From Olsenella uli DSM 7084 (GTDB taxonomy: Bacteria; Actinomycetota; Coriobacteriia; Coriobacteriales; Atopobiaceae), in assembly GCF_000143845.1 (NCBI RefSeq), contig NC_014363.1:1225186-1289185 (forward strand): a stretch of DNA of 64,000 nucleotides, written 5' to 3'. Both the position numbers and the translations under genes were made by a program. Below, piece after piece: positions 8,652-17,357 of the stretch. Numbering within the stretch: position 1 is the first letter of the stretch; the number at the start of each line of letters is the position of its first letter. A model generated the notes under the pieces. The model was not told the DNA's origin and searched no databases. It saw only the letters and a list, made by a program, of their open reading frames with translations.

Positions 8652-8845
8652 GCAGGTACCTCTTACGCTCGCGAGGGAGGGCTGACGAGGTGGGCCACGG
8701 AAGGACACGACCGCCACGCGTCACCCACCGAAGATCTTGTGACCAGTATAACGGGAGTCTCCGGTAAGTAAGCCGAGCGAAACGTGCGACGCCGGAGATG
8801 CTATCCTCGTCTCTGTTGACAACTCCGAACCAGAAAGGCGTACCG

Positions 8846-10195
8846 ATGGATGAGATGAGGAGCGTCACCGCCGATGACCTCGCGATCGCGAGGGAGGCGT
8901 TTCTCGGCGATCGCGCGAACGTCGTCGCGAAGAACGCCACGACCTCGATGGGCCTGCGCAGGGCCGCCCGCGTGCCCGAGGGCGTGGCGGCCAATGCCCT
9001 GCAGTTCGACGTCGAGGTCAAGCAGGGGGAGCGCACGAACCAGGAGCGCTCGGGCCGCTGCTGGATGTTCGCAAGCCTGAACACGATGCGTTACCGCACC
9101 ATCAAGAAGTTCAACCTCAAGACCTTCGAGCTCTCCCAGGCCTATCCCCTCTTCTTCGATAAGCTCGAGAAGAGCAACTGGTTCTTGGAGAACGTCCTGG
9201 ACACGCTCGAGGAGCCTCTCGACGGGCGCCTGATGGCCCATCTCCTCGCCGACCCCATTGGCGACGGCGGGCAGTGGGACATGTTCAAGAGCCTGGTGCG
9301 CAAGTATGGCGTCGTGCCCAAGGAGGCCATGCCCGAGACCGCCTGCTCCAGGAACACCCACGACATGGACGCATGCCTCACCCGCTACCTGCGTGGTGCG
9401 GCAAAGAGGCTGCGCGAGACCGCGGACGCCGAAGCGACGACGAACGACCTCCTCGCCATGAAGAAGGAGATGATGGGTGACGTGTGGCATCTGCTCGTCA
9501 CCTGCCTAGGCGAACCTCCCGCACGCTTCGGCGTCCGTCTGCGCGACAAAGACGACAAGGTGGTGCTCTCGGGAGAGTTCACGCCCCAGGAGTTCTTTGG
9601 ACGGGCCGTGGACATGGAGCTCGATGACTTCGTGTCCCTCATCAGCGCACCCACCGCAGACAAGCCCTACTACAGGAGCTTCACGGTGAGCCGGCTGGGC
9701 AACGTGTGGGAGGACGGCACCGTACGCCACCTCAACCTCCCCATCGACGAGCTCAAGCGAGTCGCCATCGCCCAGCTTAAGGACGACCTGCCCGTATGGT
9801 TTGGCTGCGATGTGGACCAGAGCTACCTGCGCGACGAGGGCATCATGGACACCGCCGCCATCGACGTCGACGCGCTCATGGGCTTTCCCGTAAGCGGTGC
9901 CCTCGACAGGGCGGAGCGGCTCGACTTCGGCGAGTCGCTCATGACCCACGCCATGGTCCTTGAGGGCGTGCGCATGGACGCCGAAGGCAGGCCTGCCATG
10001 TGGAAGGTGGAGAACAGCTGGGGCAAGGACCACGGCCGTGACGGTTTTGACACCCTCTCCGACGCGTGGTTCGACGAGTACGTGTACCAGGTGGTCGTGG
10101 ACAGGAAGTACCTGACGGAGGACGAGCGCGCCGCCTACGAGGCCACCCCCGTCGAGCTCGCGCCGTGGGATCCCATGGGATCCCTTGCACGCTAG
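8846..10195 (+). CDS. pepC: C1B cysteine aminopeptidase (PepC/bleomycin hydrolase family)
   Basis: Papain-fold cytoplasmic peptidase that trims N-terminal residues from peptides. The 449 residues are close to the usual PepC size. The oxyanion Gln and catalytic Cys are in NQERSGRCWMFA, the His in LMTHAMVLEG, and the Asn in WKVENSWG. The C-terminus, APWDPMGSLAR, resembles the classic PepC tail that enters the active site and enforces aminopeptidase action. ATG 8846 follows AAAGG. The paralogous gene downstream is separated by about 100 bases and may be co-transcribed. Confidence 0.92.
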   Translation: MDEMRSVTADDLAIAREAFLGDRANVVAKNATTSMGLRRAARVPEGVAANALQFDVEVKQGERTNQERSGRCWMFASLNTMRYRTIKKFNLKTFELSQAYPLFFDKLEKSNWFLENVLDTLEEPLDGRLMAHLLADPIGDGGQWDMFKSLVRKYGVVPKEAMPETACSRNTHDMDACLTRYLRGAAKRLRETADAEATTNDLLAMKKEMMGDVWHLLVTCLGEPPARFGVRLRDKDDKVVLSGEFTPQEFFGRAVDMELDDFVSLISAPTADKPYYRSFTVSRLGNVWEDGTVRHLNLPIDELKRVAIAQLKDDLPVWFGCDVDQSYLRDEGIMDTAAIDVDALMGFPVSGALDRAERLDFGESLMTHAMVLEGVRMDAEGRPAMWKVENSWGKDHGRDGFDTLSDAWFDEYVYQVVVDRKYLTEDERAAYEATPVELAPWDPMGSLAR

Positions 10196-10294
10196 CCTGC
10201 CGCTCGCCCCTTGGAACCGCCTGGACCCACCGGGCCGTGGCGCCAGGGGCATGGGGTGATCCCTTATTCCTTACGAGAGAGGACCTTTCCAAGC

Positions 10295-11758
10295 ATGACG
10301 GACGGAAACATCAGCCGCTCCTGGGCCGACGGCCTCACCCGCGACTTCCCCAAGGAGCGTGCCAACCGCGTGGCCCGCAACTCCGTGACGTCCATGGATG
10401 TCATGGCCGCAGCCCGCGACATCTCGAAGATGCGCGCCTACACCGACACCTACGGCATCGCCATCCCCAAGACTGGCGACATCACCAACCAGCGCCAGTC
10501 CGGCCGCTGCTGGATGTTCTCGGCCTTCAACGCGCTGCGCCAGGAGACCATCAAGTTCCTGGACGTGGACAGCTTTGAGTTTAGCCAGGCCTTTGGCATG
10601 TTCTATGACAAGCTCGAGAAGGCCAACTCGACTTTGGAGTACATCATCCAGACGGCCGACCTGCCCGTCGACTCCCGCGAGGTCCAGGAGCTGCTCCGGA
10701 ACGGCATGGGCGATGGCGGCTTCTATCCCTTCGCCATGAGCATCGTCAGGAAGTGGGGCCTGGTTCCCAAGGACGCCATGCCCGAGACCGCCTGCTCCAG
10801 GAACTCCGAGCAGATGGACTCCCAGCTCGAGCGCCTCGTGCGCAAGGCTGCGCGTGCCCTGCGCGCACAGGCGGACCAGGGCGCGACCGTCGAGCAGCTC
10901 CACAAGACCAAGGAGGAGTTCGTCCTGCAGGTGCACCAGATCCTGTGCGTCTGCCTGGGCGAGCCGCCTGTGACCTTTGACCTCGAGCTCAAGGTGGGCA
11001 AGGACTGCAAGGCCGATGCCTCGAGACTCTCCCCCATCGAGCCCACCCCGAAGAAGGGGGCCGAGAAGGACGGGGACGACGAGAAGCCCGCGCAGATCCT
11101 GCGCGACTTTGGCCTGACCCCTCGCGAGTTCGCGGAGCGCTATGTCCCCGTGGACCCCAACGGCTACGTGCAGCTGGTCTCCATTCCCGGCAGCAAGATG
11201 CCGTATGGCAAGGTCTATCGCATCAAGCGCATCGACTCCGTCCTGGGCGGCATCAAGGTGCGCTGCCTCAACGTGGCCCCCGAGTACCTTGAGGACGCGT
11301 CGGTGGCCTCGCTGCGCGACGGCAACCCCCTGGCCATGGCCTGTGACGTCATGCAGCAGTTCCCCCGCCGCATAGAGGACTTCAAGTACGTGCTCTCGAC
11401 GGATGCCGTGGACGTCGACGGCCTCTTTGGCATTGACCTGTCGATGGGGCGCACCGACATGATCGACCTATGTGAGACCTGCCTCACCCATGCCATGACC
11501 TTCCAAGGCGTGGAGCTTGGCCAAGACGGCCGTCCCCGCGCCTGGCGCGTGGAGAACAGCTGGGGCAAGGACGCCGGCAAGGACGGCTACCTCATCATGA
11601 GCAACGACTGGTTCCGCCTGTATGGCGGCGAGGTGGACGTCAGGCGCAGCTACGTGCCCAACGATTTGCTCGAGATATGGGACGACGAGAGCAAGGACGT
11701 TGAGGTGGAGCCCTGGAGCGGCATGGGTGTGGCGCTGGGCGTGGGCAGGCGCGACTAG
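10295..11758 (+). CDS. Second C1B cysteine peptidase, paralogue of the preceding gene
   Basis: A 487-residue relative with all catalytic parts: NQRQSGRCWMFSAFN (Gln and Cys), LTHAMTFQG (His) and WRVENSWGKD (Asn). Two things differ from its neighbour. A charged, low-complexity insertion of about 40 residues follows the motif CLGEPPVTFDLEL (PTPKKGAEKDGDDEKPAQ). The tail reads EPWSGMGVALGVGRRD, longer than the usual PepC end and without the DPMG motif. In this family the C-terminal residues occupy the active site and set exo- versus endopeptidase action, so specificity may differ. The start follows AGAGAGGA at 10276-10283. A hairpin terminator lies 73 bases downstream. Confidence 0.9.
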   Translation: MTDGNISRSWADGLTRDFPKERANRVARNSVTSMDVMAAARDISKMRAYTDTYGIAIPKTGDITNQRQSGRCWMFSAFNALRQETIKFLDVDSFEFSQAFGMFYDKLEKANSTLEYIIQTADLPVDSREVQELLRNGMGDGGFYPFAMSIVRKWGLVPKDAMPETACSRNSEQMDSQLERLVRKAARALRAQADQGATVEQLHKTKEEFVLQVHQILCVCLGEPPVTFDLELKVGKDCKADASRLSPIEPTPKKGAEKDGDDEKPAQILRDFGLTPREFAERYVPVDPNGYVQLVSIPGSKMPYGKVYRIKRIDSVLGGIKVRCLNVAPEYLEDASVASLRDGNPLAMACDVMQQFPRRIEDFKYVLSTDAVDVDGLFGIDLSMGRTDMIDLCETCLTHAMTFQGVELGQDGRPRAWRVENSWGKDAGKDGYLIMSNDWFRLYGGEVDVRRSYVPNDLLEIWDDESKDVEVEPWSGMGVALGVGRRD

Positions 11759-11831
11759 GAACCGGGACACCCCCGCCATTCTCCGCCCCGAAGGTCCCCC
11801 TGCTCTAGCACGGCGGTGACGCGAGAACTGC

Positions 11832-11864
11832 GGGCGCCCGGAATCCCATGGTCTCCGGGCGCCC
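11832..11864 (+). terminator. Hairpin after the peptidase pair
   Basis: A perfect 11-base-pair stem (GGGCGCCCGGA/TCCGGGCGCCC) with an 11-base loop lies between the second peptidase gene and the next gene. The following T-run is weak (TCATGTTGGCTT). Confidence 0.6.
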
Positions 11865-11898
11865 TCATGTTGGCTTATCCTGCAGGAGGGAGTGACGC

Positions 11899-12507
11899 AT
11901 GACCATCAAAAATGTGGTGTTCGACATGGGACAGGTGCTTCTGCGCTTCGATGGCATGATGCTCTCGAGCGCCTTTACCAACGACGAGGGGGATGCCAGG
12001 CTCCTGAACGCCGCCCTCTTTGCACATCCCAGCTGGTCTTTGCTCGATGCCGGCGCCATAGACGAGGGGACCATGGAGCGCGTGGCGGCGGCTCGGCTGC
12101 CCGAGCGGCTGCACCCCAACCTGCATCGGGCCCTTGCGGAGTGGGACCTCCACCAGCCCGCGATCACCGGCACCAACAGGCTTGCGGAGCGCATCCATGC
12201 GGCGGGCCTTGGAGTCTACCTGCTCTCCAATGCAGGCCTGCGCTTCGAACGGGCCCACGCGCGCATACCATGCTGGGACATCATGGATGGTTGGGTGGTC
12301 TCGGCCTACGAGGGGCTCATGAAGCCCGATCCCCGTATCTACCAGCTGCTCTGTGACCGCTATGGACTCAAGCCCGCCGAATGCCTCTTTGTGGACGACA
12401 ATCGGGACAACGTCGCGGGTGCCATGGTCGCCGGTATGGAGGCGCATCTGTTTGTGGGTGCCGACGCGCTTGGGCATGAGCTCATGCAGAGGGGCACGGA
12501 GGTGTAG
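11899..12507 (+). CDS. HAD-superfamily hydrolase, subfamily IA
   Basis: A 202-residue soluble phosphatase-like protein. Motif I is FDMGQVLLRFD (nucleophile Asp, with Gly in place of the second Asp two residues later, as in several subfamily IA members). Motif II is LLSNAG, motif III is the Lys in LMKPDPRIY, and motif IV is CLFVDDNRDNV. The cap lies between residues 15 and 85. ATG 11899 follows GGAGGGAG. Substrate unknown; the family includes sugar-phosphate and nucleotide phosphatases and YihX-like enzymes. Stands alone after the hairpin. Confidence 0.85.
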   Translation: MTIKNVVFDMGQVLLRFDGMMLSSAFTNDEGDARLLNAALFAHPSWSLLDAGAIDEGTMERVAAARLPERLHPNLHRALAEWDLHQPAITGTNRLAERIHAAGLGVYLLSNAGLRFERAHARIPCWDIMDGWVVSAYEGLMKPDPRIYQLLCDRYGLKPAECLFVDDNRDNVAGAMVAGMEAHLFVGADALGHELMQRGTEV

Positions 12508-12555
12508 GCGCCCCGAGGGGCGTTCCATCGGGGTCGCTCACGAAAGGCCCGGCCG

Positions 12556-13197
12556 TCAGAACTCCCCGAAGACCGGCTCGCCGACCAGGCAGAGGTCCTC
12601 TCCTTGCGCCAGCTCCCGCAGGGACGCGACGAAGCGTTCCTGCGTGCCCGCAAGAAAGACGCAGTTCATTTGCACGTCCTCTGAGAAGATGGTGTCCCTC
12701 ACCTTGCCGCCGCAGTCGACAACCATGCGCTCGACCCTGCCATACGCGCTGTACGGGATGGTCGCGGTCACCCTCGCGACAAGATCCATGCGCACCATGT
12801 GGCCTGTGCTTTGGGCGGCCTGCACGGCCTTCTGGGCAGCGGCCGTATAGGCCCGTGCAAGGCCCCCGGACCCCAGGAGCGTGCCCCCGAAGTAGCGGGT
12901 GGTCACACAGCAGATGTCTGCCAGACCCGCACCGCGCAGCACCTCGAGGGTGGGCATGCCGGAGGTCCGCTGGGGCTCCCCGTCATCCGAGCAGCGCGCG
13001 CGGCCATCCGCAAGTATCCAGGCGGGCACGTTATGGCGGGCATCATGGTGACGTGCGCGCACCCTGGCTATGAAGGCGTTGGCCTCGGCCTCGCTTGAGA
13101 CATGGCTCAGTTGGGCGATGAAGCGGCTGCGACGATCCTCCACCTCGCCCGTCTCCTCGATGCCCTCGCCAAGGGTGAGATATGCCTCCCCCGCCAT
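12556..13197 (-). CDS. IMPACT/YigZ family protein
   Basis: About 213 residues of the conserved YigZ/YvyE family. The N-terminal UPF0029 domain begins near EVEDRRSRFIAQL and contains HHDARHNVPAWIL and CSDDGEPQRTSGMP, followed by CCVTTRYFGGTLLGSGGLARAY, the family hallmark. The C-terminal part matches the small second domain. The biochemical role is not settled; eukaryotic IMPACT regulates GCN2. Start uncertain between ATG 13197 and 13209; 13197 has AAGGG about twelve bases upstream and gives the normal length. It is divergent from rnpB, and the two 5' regions share about 80 bases. Confidence 0.9.
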   Translation of the reverse strand: MAGEAYLTLGEGIEETGEVEDRRSRFIAQLSHVSSEAEANAFIARVRARHHDARHNVPAWILADGRARCSDDGEPQRTSGMPTLEVLRGAGLADICCVTTRYFGGTLLGSGGLARAYTAAAQKAVQAAQSTGHMVRMDLVARVTATIPYSAYGRVERMVVDCGGKVRDTIFSEDVQMNCVFLAGTQERFVASLRELAQGEDLCLVGEPVFGEF

Positions 13198-13278
13198 CGC
13201 GCGCACCATCCCTTGTCCACCCGCATGCCCGACGTGCCTTCGCACATACCCCTGCACCCATATGGTACAATGCCGTCC

Positions 13279-13648
13279 GCGAAGTGGGCCAGACGATCGC
13301 GGGGCTCAAGGCCTGCAAGAGGCCGTGAGCCATGAGGAAAGTCCGGGCTCCACAGGGCAGGAAGCAGGCTAACGGCCTGGCGGGGTGACCCGACGGAAAG
13401 CGCCGCAGAAAAGAAGACTCCCGCTGCTCGCTTGGGCGAGTGAGAGAAAAGCTGAAACGGTGGTGTAAGAGACCACCAGCGTCTGGGCGACCAGGCGGCT
13501 TGGCAAGCCCCTTCCGGAGCAAACGCAAATAGGAGCGCCATGGTGTTGCCCGCACCGCGCTCGGGTTGCGCGCTAGAGGGCGTCGGCAACGGCGCTCGTA
13601 GACAAATGATCGTCCTCGACAGAACCCGGCTCACCGGCCCACTTCGCG
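13279..13648 (+). ncRNA. rnpB: RNase P RNA, bacterial type A-like
   Basis: Catalytic RNA that removes tRNA 5' leaders. Terminal helix P1 is a perfect 12-base pairing of GCGAAGTGGGCC (13279-13290) with GGCCCACTTCGC (13636-13647). Signature blocks are present: GAGGAAAGTCCGGGCTCC near 13334, the central GACGGAAAGCGCCGC region with GAGAGAAAAGCTGAAACGG, and the 3' block CAGAACCCGGCT near 13619. A -10-like TACAAT lies at 13266-13271. Ends are taken from P1 and may be off by a few bases. Confidence 0.93.
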
Positions 13649-13805
13649 ACCTGGTCCTCCAGGGCCCTGAGGCCCCGTGCATCGGGCTTCCATGGCCTTA
13701 GCCCACCAGCGCCTGCGGCTACAGTTGTGCCCACTGCGTCAACCGCACGGGTGCCACCTGCCAGCGGGCCAGCCGGCACGCTATGCCGGCAGCCAGACAG
13801 AAGAA

Positions 13806-13831
13806 GGACCCCGCCACACGGCAGGGTCCTC
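13806..13831 (-). terminator. Terminator of the ftsZ-divIVA operon
   Basis: AGGACCCCGCC pairs with GGCAGGGTCCT across a four-base loop (one mismatch). Read on the minus strand it is followed by TTCTTCTGT. It lies about 80 bases after the divIVA stop. Confidence 0.6.
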
Positions 13832-13908
13832 GGGACGTCCGTTGGCCTAGGCCACCCGATGGACGGACGGGATGACGGCCCTGGGACCGCGACGGCCTTG
13901 GGACCGCC

Positions 13909-14598
13909 TTAGTCCAAGTCGCTGAAGTCCGCAGGGGCGGTGCTGCTGACCGGAGCGTACGGCGCTGCGTCAGTCTCTGCCACAGCAGAGGCGGGCTGAA
14001 CGGCAGGAGCGGCGTAGCTCTCGGTGTGCGCTGCGGCGGAGCCGTTCGGGGCCGTGAGGACCTTCTCGGGGAAGACGGAGTCGGCATCGTCCATGAAGTG
14101 CTGCAGGAGCCTCTTGTACTCTGCGCGGAAGTCCTCGCGGGACTGCTTCAGGCGATCGATCTCGTCGAGCTCGTTCTGCTTCTCGGCCAGGGCCTGGCGA
14201 ATGACCTCGCGGGCCTTCTGGTCGGCCTCGTTGCGGATGTTCTCCGCATTGGTGCGGGCGTCCGCGACGAGCTTGTCCGCACTCTGCTGGGCGACGATGA
14301 GAACCTGGGAGATCTGGCGCTCGGAGGCGCTGAAGTCGGCGGCGGGCGCCGGGGCGGGCGCGACCTCGACGGGCGTGGCGGCACTCTGCTCCTTGAGCTG
14401 GGCGACCTGGGCCTGCGCGGCGGCGAGCTGCTGCTCGGAGTTGTTCAGGCGACCCTTGAGGTCGGCGATCTTCTGCAGCATCGCGTCAACCTCTGCGGAG
14501 AGCTGGTCGAGGAAGGCATCGACCTCCTCGGTGTTGTAACCGTGCTTCTTGTCCTCGGAGAATGTCATCTGTTCGATGTCTGCTGGTGTGATAGCCAT
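13909..14598 (-). CDS. divIVA: DivIVA/Wag31-type polar growth and division protein
   Basis: A 229-residue coiled-coil protein that binds curved membrane at poles and septa and directs wall synthesis in actinobacteria. The N-terminus is the DivIVA lipid-binding module (MAITPADIEQ, then GYNTEEVDAFLDQL). A coiled coil runs over about residues 30-75. An Ala/Pro-rich linker precedes a second long coiled coil (residues 95-170). The tail is disordered and rich in Ala, Pro and Ser. ATG 14598 follows AAAGGGAACAAG. It is the last gene of the ftsZ-to-divIVA run, in the same place as in other actinobacteria and Firmicutes. Confidence 0.93.
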   Translation of the reverse strand: MAITPADIEQMTFSEDKKHGYNTEEVDAFLDQLSAEVDAMLQKIADLKGRLNNSEQQLAAAQAQVAQLKEQSAATPVEVAPAPAPAADFSASERQISQVLIVAQQSADKLVADARTNAENIRNEADQKAREVIRQALAEKQNELDEIDRLKQSREDFRAEYKRLLQHFMDDADSVFPEKVLTAPNGSAAAHTESYAAPAVQPASAVAETDAAPYAPVSSTAPADFSDLD

Positions 14599-14672
14599 CT
14601 TGTTCCCTTTCGACCATGTCTGTTGTGCTACGTCAGCAGCGCGGTTTCCGCTTGCCTCAGTATAGCCGTTGC

Positions 14673-14924
14673 CTAGAGAATTATCCTCTCGACCAGTTGA
14701 AGCGCCAAGAGCGCGACCACCGGCGAGAAGTCCAACCCACCCATAGGTGGCACGAAGCGCCTGAAGATACCGAGATAGGGCTCGACCAGGCGCCGAAGCA
14801 CCGCCTGGATGTCTGCGACGACACCATCCCGGCCAATGCGAAACCAGGAGAGGGCCACCTCGACGATGATCAGAATCTGGTAGAAGTCGAGGAGCCGATA
14901 GAGCACGTACGAAAGGTTTGCCAT
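14673..14924 (-). CDS. yggT: YggT family membrane protein
   Basis: An 83-residue protein with two hydrophobic helices (about residues 3-25 and 62-83) flanking the family motif RRLVEPYLGIFRRFVPPMGGLDFSP. YggT/YlmG proteins sit next to sepF and divIVA in Gram-positive bacteria and influence division or membrane organisation. Its start is three bases after the proC stop, so it is translated in the same operon. Confidence 0.9.
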   Translation of the reverse strand: MANLSYVLYRLLDFYQILIIVEVALSWFRIGRDGVVADIQAVLRRLVEPYLGIFRRFVPPMGGLDFSPVVALLALQLVERIIL

Positions 14925-14927
14925 GCG

Positions 14928-15740
14928 TCACTCCCCCGCCAGCTCGCGAGTGCGCGCGATCGCCGCGTCGGCCGCATCCGCCGCACCACGCACGAGGACC
15001 GGTTCCATGACCCTGAGGCCTGCGGCCGTGGTGCCCCCTGGCGAGGTCACCCGCTCCATGTAGGAGCGTGGGTGATCGCCCGACTCGAGGAGCTGGCGCG
15101 CCACCCCACCCATGGTCGCAAGCACCATCGCGCGGCAGTCCGCCGCCTTGAGGCCATGCTCGACGCCGCAGCGCGTGAGCGCATCGACCATGAGGGCGAC
15201 GTAGGCGGGGCCGCAGCCCACGATTGCGCCCTCCGCGTCGAGCTGGTCCTCGCTCATGACGCGGGCGGTGCCGAGCGCCTCGAAGACCGACGTCGCAAGC
15301 GTGAGGTCCGCCTGCGTGGAGCGCGTCCCCGCACACAGGGCCGTGGCACCCGACAGGACCTGGACGGGCAGGTTGGGCATGGCCCTCACGACCCGCACCC
15401 CGGGAAGCGAGGCCTCGAGGGCCCGGATGGTGACGCCCGCTGCGATCGAGATGACGCAGCACCCTAAGAGAAGGTCCGCAAGGGAACCCATGACATCAGG
15501 AAGGACCTGGGGCTTGACGGCGAGGACCACCGCGTCAGGCCCCTCCCTCAGCATCAGTGCGCTGTCCCTGAAGGTACGGATGCCCAACCTCGCGAGCGGC
15601 TCGAGCGCTGGTGCCCCGGGGTTCGCCGCCATCACCCGCGCGGGATCAGACGCGCCGGAGCGGACCAGGCCCGCAGCGATGGCGGACCCCATGGAGCCCG
15701 CGCCTATGACGGCAATGGTGGCATCGATCCTCTCGTCCAT
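14928..15740 (-). CDS. proC: Pyrroline-5-carboxylate reductase
   Basis: Final step of proline synthesis: reduces pyrroline-5-carboxylate with NAD(P)H. The 270-residue protein has the Rossmann start IAVIGAGSMGSAIAAGL, the VLAVKPQ loop, RAMPNLPV and the C-terminal family signature ERVTSPGGTTAAGLRVME. It sits between sepF and yggT with spacings of three to six bases. proC (or the related yggS/proC pair) is known to accompany this division locus in several bacteria, so the position is conserved rather than functional in division. proA and proB are not in the window. Confidence 0.95.
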   Translation of the reverse strand: MDERIDATIAVIGAGSMGSAIAAGLVRSGASDPARVMAANPGAPALEPLARLGIRTFRDSALMLREGPDAVVLAVKPQVLPDVMGSLADLLLGCCVISIAAGVTIRALEASLPGVRVVRAMPNLPVQVLSGATALCAGTRSTQADLTLATSVFEALGTARVMSEDQLDAEGAIVGCGPAYVALMVDALTRCGVEHGLKAADCRAMVLATMGGVARQLLESGDHPRSYMERVTSPGGTTAAGLRVMEPVLVRGAADAADAAIARTRELAGE

Positions 15741-15745
15741 GGCCG

Positions 15746-16516
15746 CTACCTCTGCAGGGTGCCGTCTGAGACGAGCTTGTCGAGGTCGGCCTGGGAAAGC
15801 TGCAGGCCGGCCGGCATGACGACGAAGACGCGGTCGCCAAGCTCGTCCACCTGACCGCCGATGCCGCAGGCAAGGCCGAAGCAGAAGTCAAGGATGCGCT
15901 TGGCCGTCTCGATGTTGGTGTTCCTGAATGCCAGGACGACGGGCTGGTTGGTGCGAACGCGACGCACGACCATCTGGACGTCGTCGTAGGAGACGGGCTT
16001 CAGCACGTACGGGGGGAGCTGCCCGGAGCTGACGCGCGGGGTGGGCTTGAGACCCATGTCTGCCGACGTACGGCCGTCGGTGGTGTTGCCCAGGACCGAC
16101 GAGCCCCTGCCGCCTGCATAGGGTACGGCGCCCGAGGGCATCTGGGTGGTGTCGTCGGCATAGTCGTCATAGCCCCTCTGGACGCCCGGGGCGAGCGTCG
16201 TGCGCGGCGCGTACTCCGGGCGCGGCGCATATTCGGGACGTGGCGCATAGCCGGGCGCGCCCTCGCGCTGGCGGCCCTGGGGCGCATGCCCCGCGCCCTG
16301 GGCCCCAGGCCCCACAGGGCGACCGGAGCGGGTGTAGACAGAGACGCTCTCGGCCTCGGGTCGACGCGTGTTGCCCAGAAGCCCGCTGGTCTCCTCGCGG
16401 CGCGACTGCTGCTGGGGTTGGTCGGGCTCGTCCTCGTAGTAGTCGTCCTCGTAGTCGTCATAATAGTCGTCGTCGGGCGCACGGAACTTGTCCCTGAGGT
16501 TGTCGAGGAAGCTCAT
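15746..16516 (-). CDS. sepF: SepF, FtsZ membrane anchor
   Basis: Links FtsZ to the membrane. The 256-residue protein has an N-terminal amphipathic helix (MSFLDNLRDKF), then an unusually long acidic and Tyr/Asp-rich disordered linker with two PEYAPR repeats near residues 85-105. The conserved SepF core occupies the last 90 residues (KPVSYDDVQMVVRRVR, then FGLACGIGGQVDELGDRVFVV). ATG 16516 sits just after a purine-rich site. It lies between yggS and proC in the expected operon. The linker is longer than in Bacillus SepF, as is usual in actinobacteria. Confidence 0.92.
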   Translation of the reverse strand: MSFLDNLRDKFRAPDDDYYDDYEDDYYEDEPDQPQQQSRREETSGLLGNTRRPEAESVSVYTRSGRPVGPGAQGAGHAPQGRQREGAPGYAPRPEYAPRPEYAPRTTLAPGVQRGYDDYADDTTQMPSGAVPYAGGRGSSVLGNTTDGRTSADMGLKPTPRVSSGQLPPYVLKPVSYDDVQMVVRRVRTNQPVVLAFRNTNIETAKRILDFCFGLACGIGGQVDELGDRVFVVMPAGLQLSQADLDKLVSDGTLQR

Positions 16517-16583
16517 CTTGGTTTCCGCCTTCCTGGCCGGGCGCCACGCCCGGATCCGTCGATCGCATTCTGTGGTGGTGCGG

Positions 16584-17315
16584 CTAGCCCATTGCGTAAC
16601 TGGGATCGAAAACGGTTCTCCCGAGCCTGACCAACGTCGAACCCTCCTCCACCGCCGACTCGAAGTCATCGCTCATCCCGCAGGAGAGCACGTCGAGCGG
16701 CAGGCCGTGGGAGCCACGCAGGGCGTCGCGCAGCTCGCGCAGGCCCGAGAAGGTCCGCCGCGCCGCATCGGGGTCGTCGCGGGGTGCCATGGTCATGAGG
16801 CCCCGCACGTCGATGCCCGGCAGGGAGAGGAGCGCGTCGAGGGCAGTCGTGGCCCCGTCGGGCGTGAATCCTGACTTGGACTCCTCGCCAGAGACGTTCA
16901 CCTCGAGAAGCACGCGGGAGCGGATGCCTCGGGCGACGGAGCGCTTCGAGATCGCCTCCGCGAGATGCGTCGAGGAGACGGAATGGATGAGCGAGACGTT
17001 GCCGATGACCATGTTGACCTTGTTGGTCTGCAGGTTGCCTATCATGTCGAAGCGCACGTCGGCGAGCTTGGGCGACGTGGCGCAGGCGGAGAGCTTGCGC
17101 TTGAGCTCCTGGGGGCGGTTCTCCCCGAACGCGCGGTAGCCCGCCTCCCATGCGAGGGCGACCTCATCGATGCCGACGGTCTTCGAGACTCCCAGCAGCA
17201 GCACGTCATCTGCGCGACGACCCGAGCGGACGCAGGCGGCAGCCAGGCGCTCCAGGATCTCCGCCCTCCTCCCCCTCAGGAAGTCGAGGTATGTGCCGCG
17301 CTCTTCTTCGTTCAT
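16584..17315 (-). CDS. yggS: YggS/PLPBP pyridoxal-phosphate homeostasis protein
   Basis: A 243-residue PLP-binding protein of the alanine-racemase fold. The Schiff-base Lys is in LLGVSKTVGIDE. GENRPQEL, then IGNLQTNK, SVSS, VNVSGEESKSGF and GLMTMAP are family motifs, and the C-terminal LSCGMSDDFESAV and GSTLVRLG bind the phosphate. It buffers free PLP and has no known catalytic activity. It lies between pgeF and sepF, its usual place in actinobacterial division operons. Confidence 0.94.
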   Translation of the reverse strand: MNEEERGTYLDFLRGRRAEILERLAAACVRSGRRADDVLLLGVSKTVGIDEVALAWEAGYRAFGENRPQELKRKLSACATSPKLADVRFDMIGNLQTNKVNMVIGNVSLIHSVSSTHLAEAISKRSVARGIRSRVLLEVNVSGEESKSGFTPDGATTALDALLSLPGIDVRGLMTMAPRDDPDAARRTFSGLRELRDALRGSHGLPLDVLSCGMSDDFESAVEEGSTLVRLGRTVFDPSYAMG

Positions 17316-17357
17316 GGTAACTGACGCCTCTTGTCCTCTCCCGTCATCGTGCGCATG

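Noticed and set aside
8816-8821. Perfect -35 box TTGACA upstream of the first peptidase gene
   Set aside because: The matching -10 position would overlap the start codon and has no TATAAT-like sequence.
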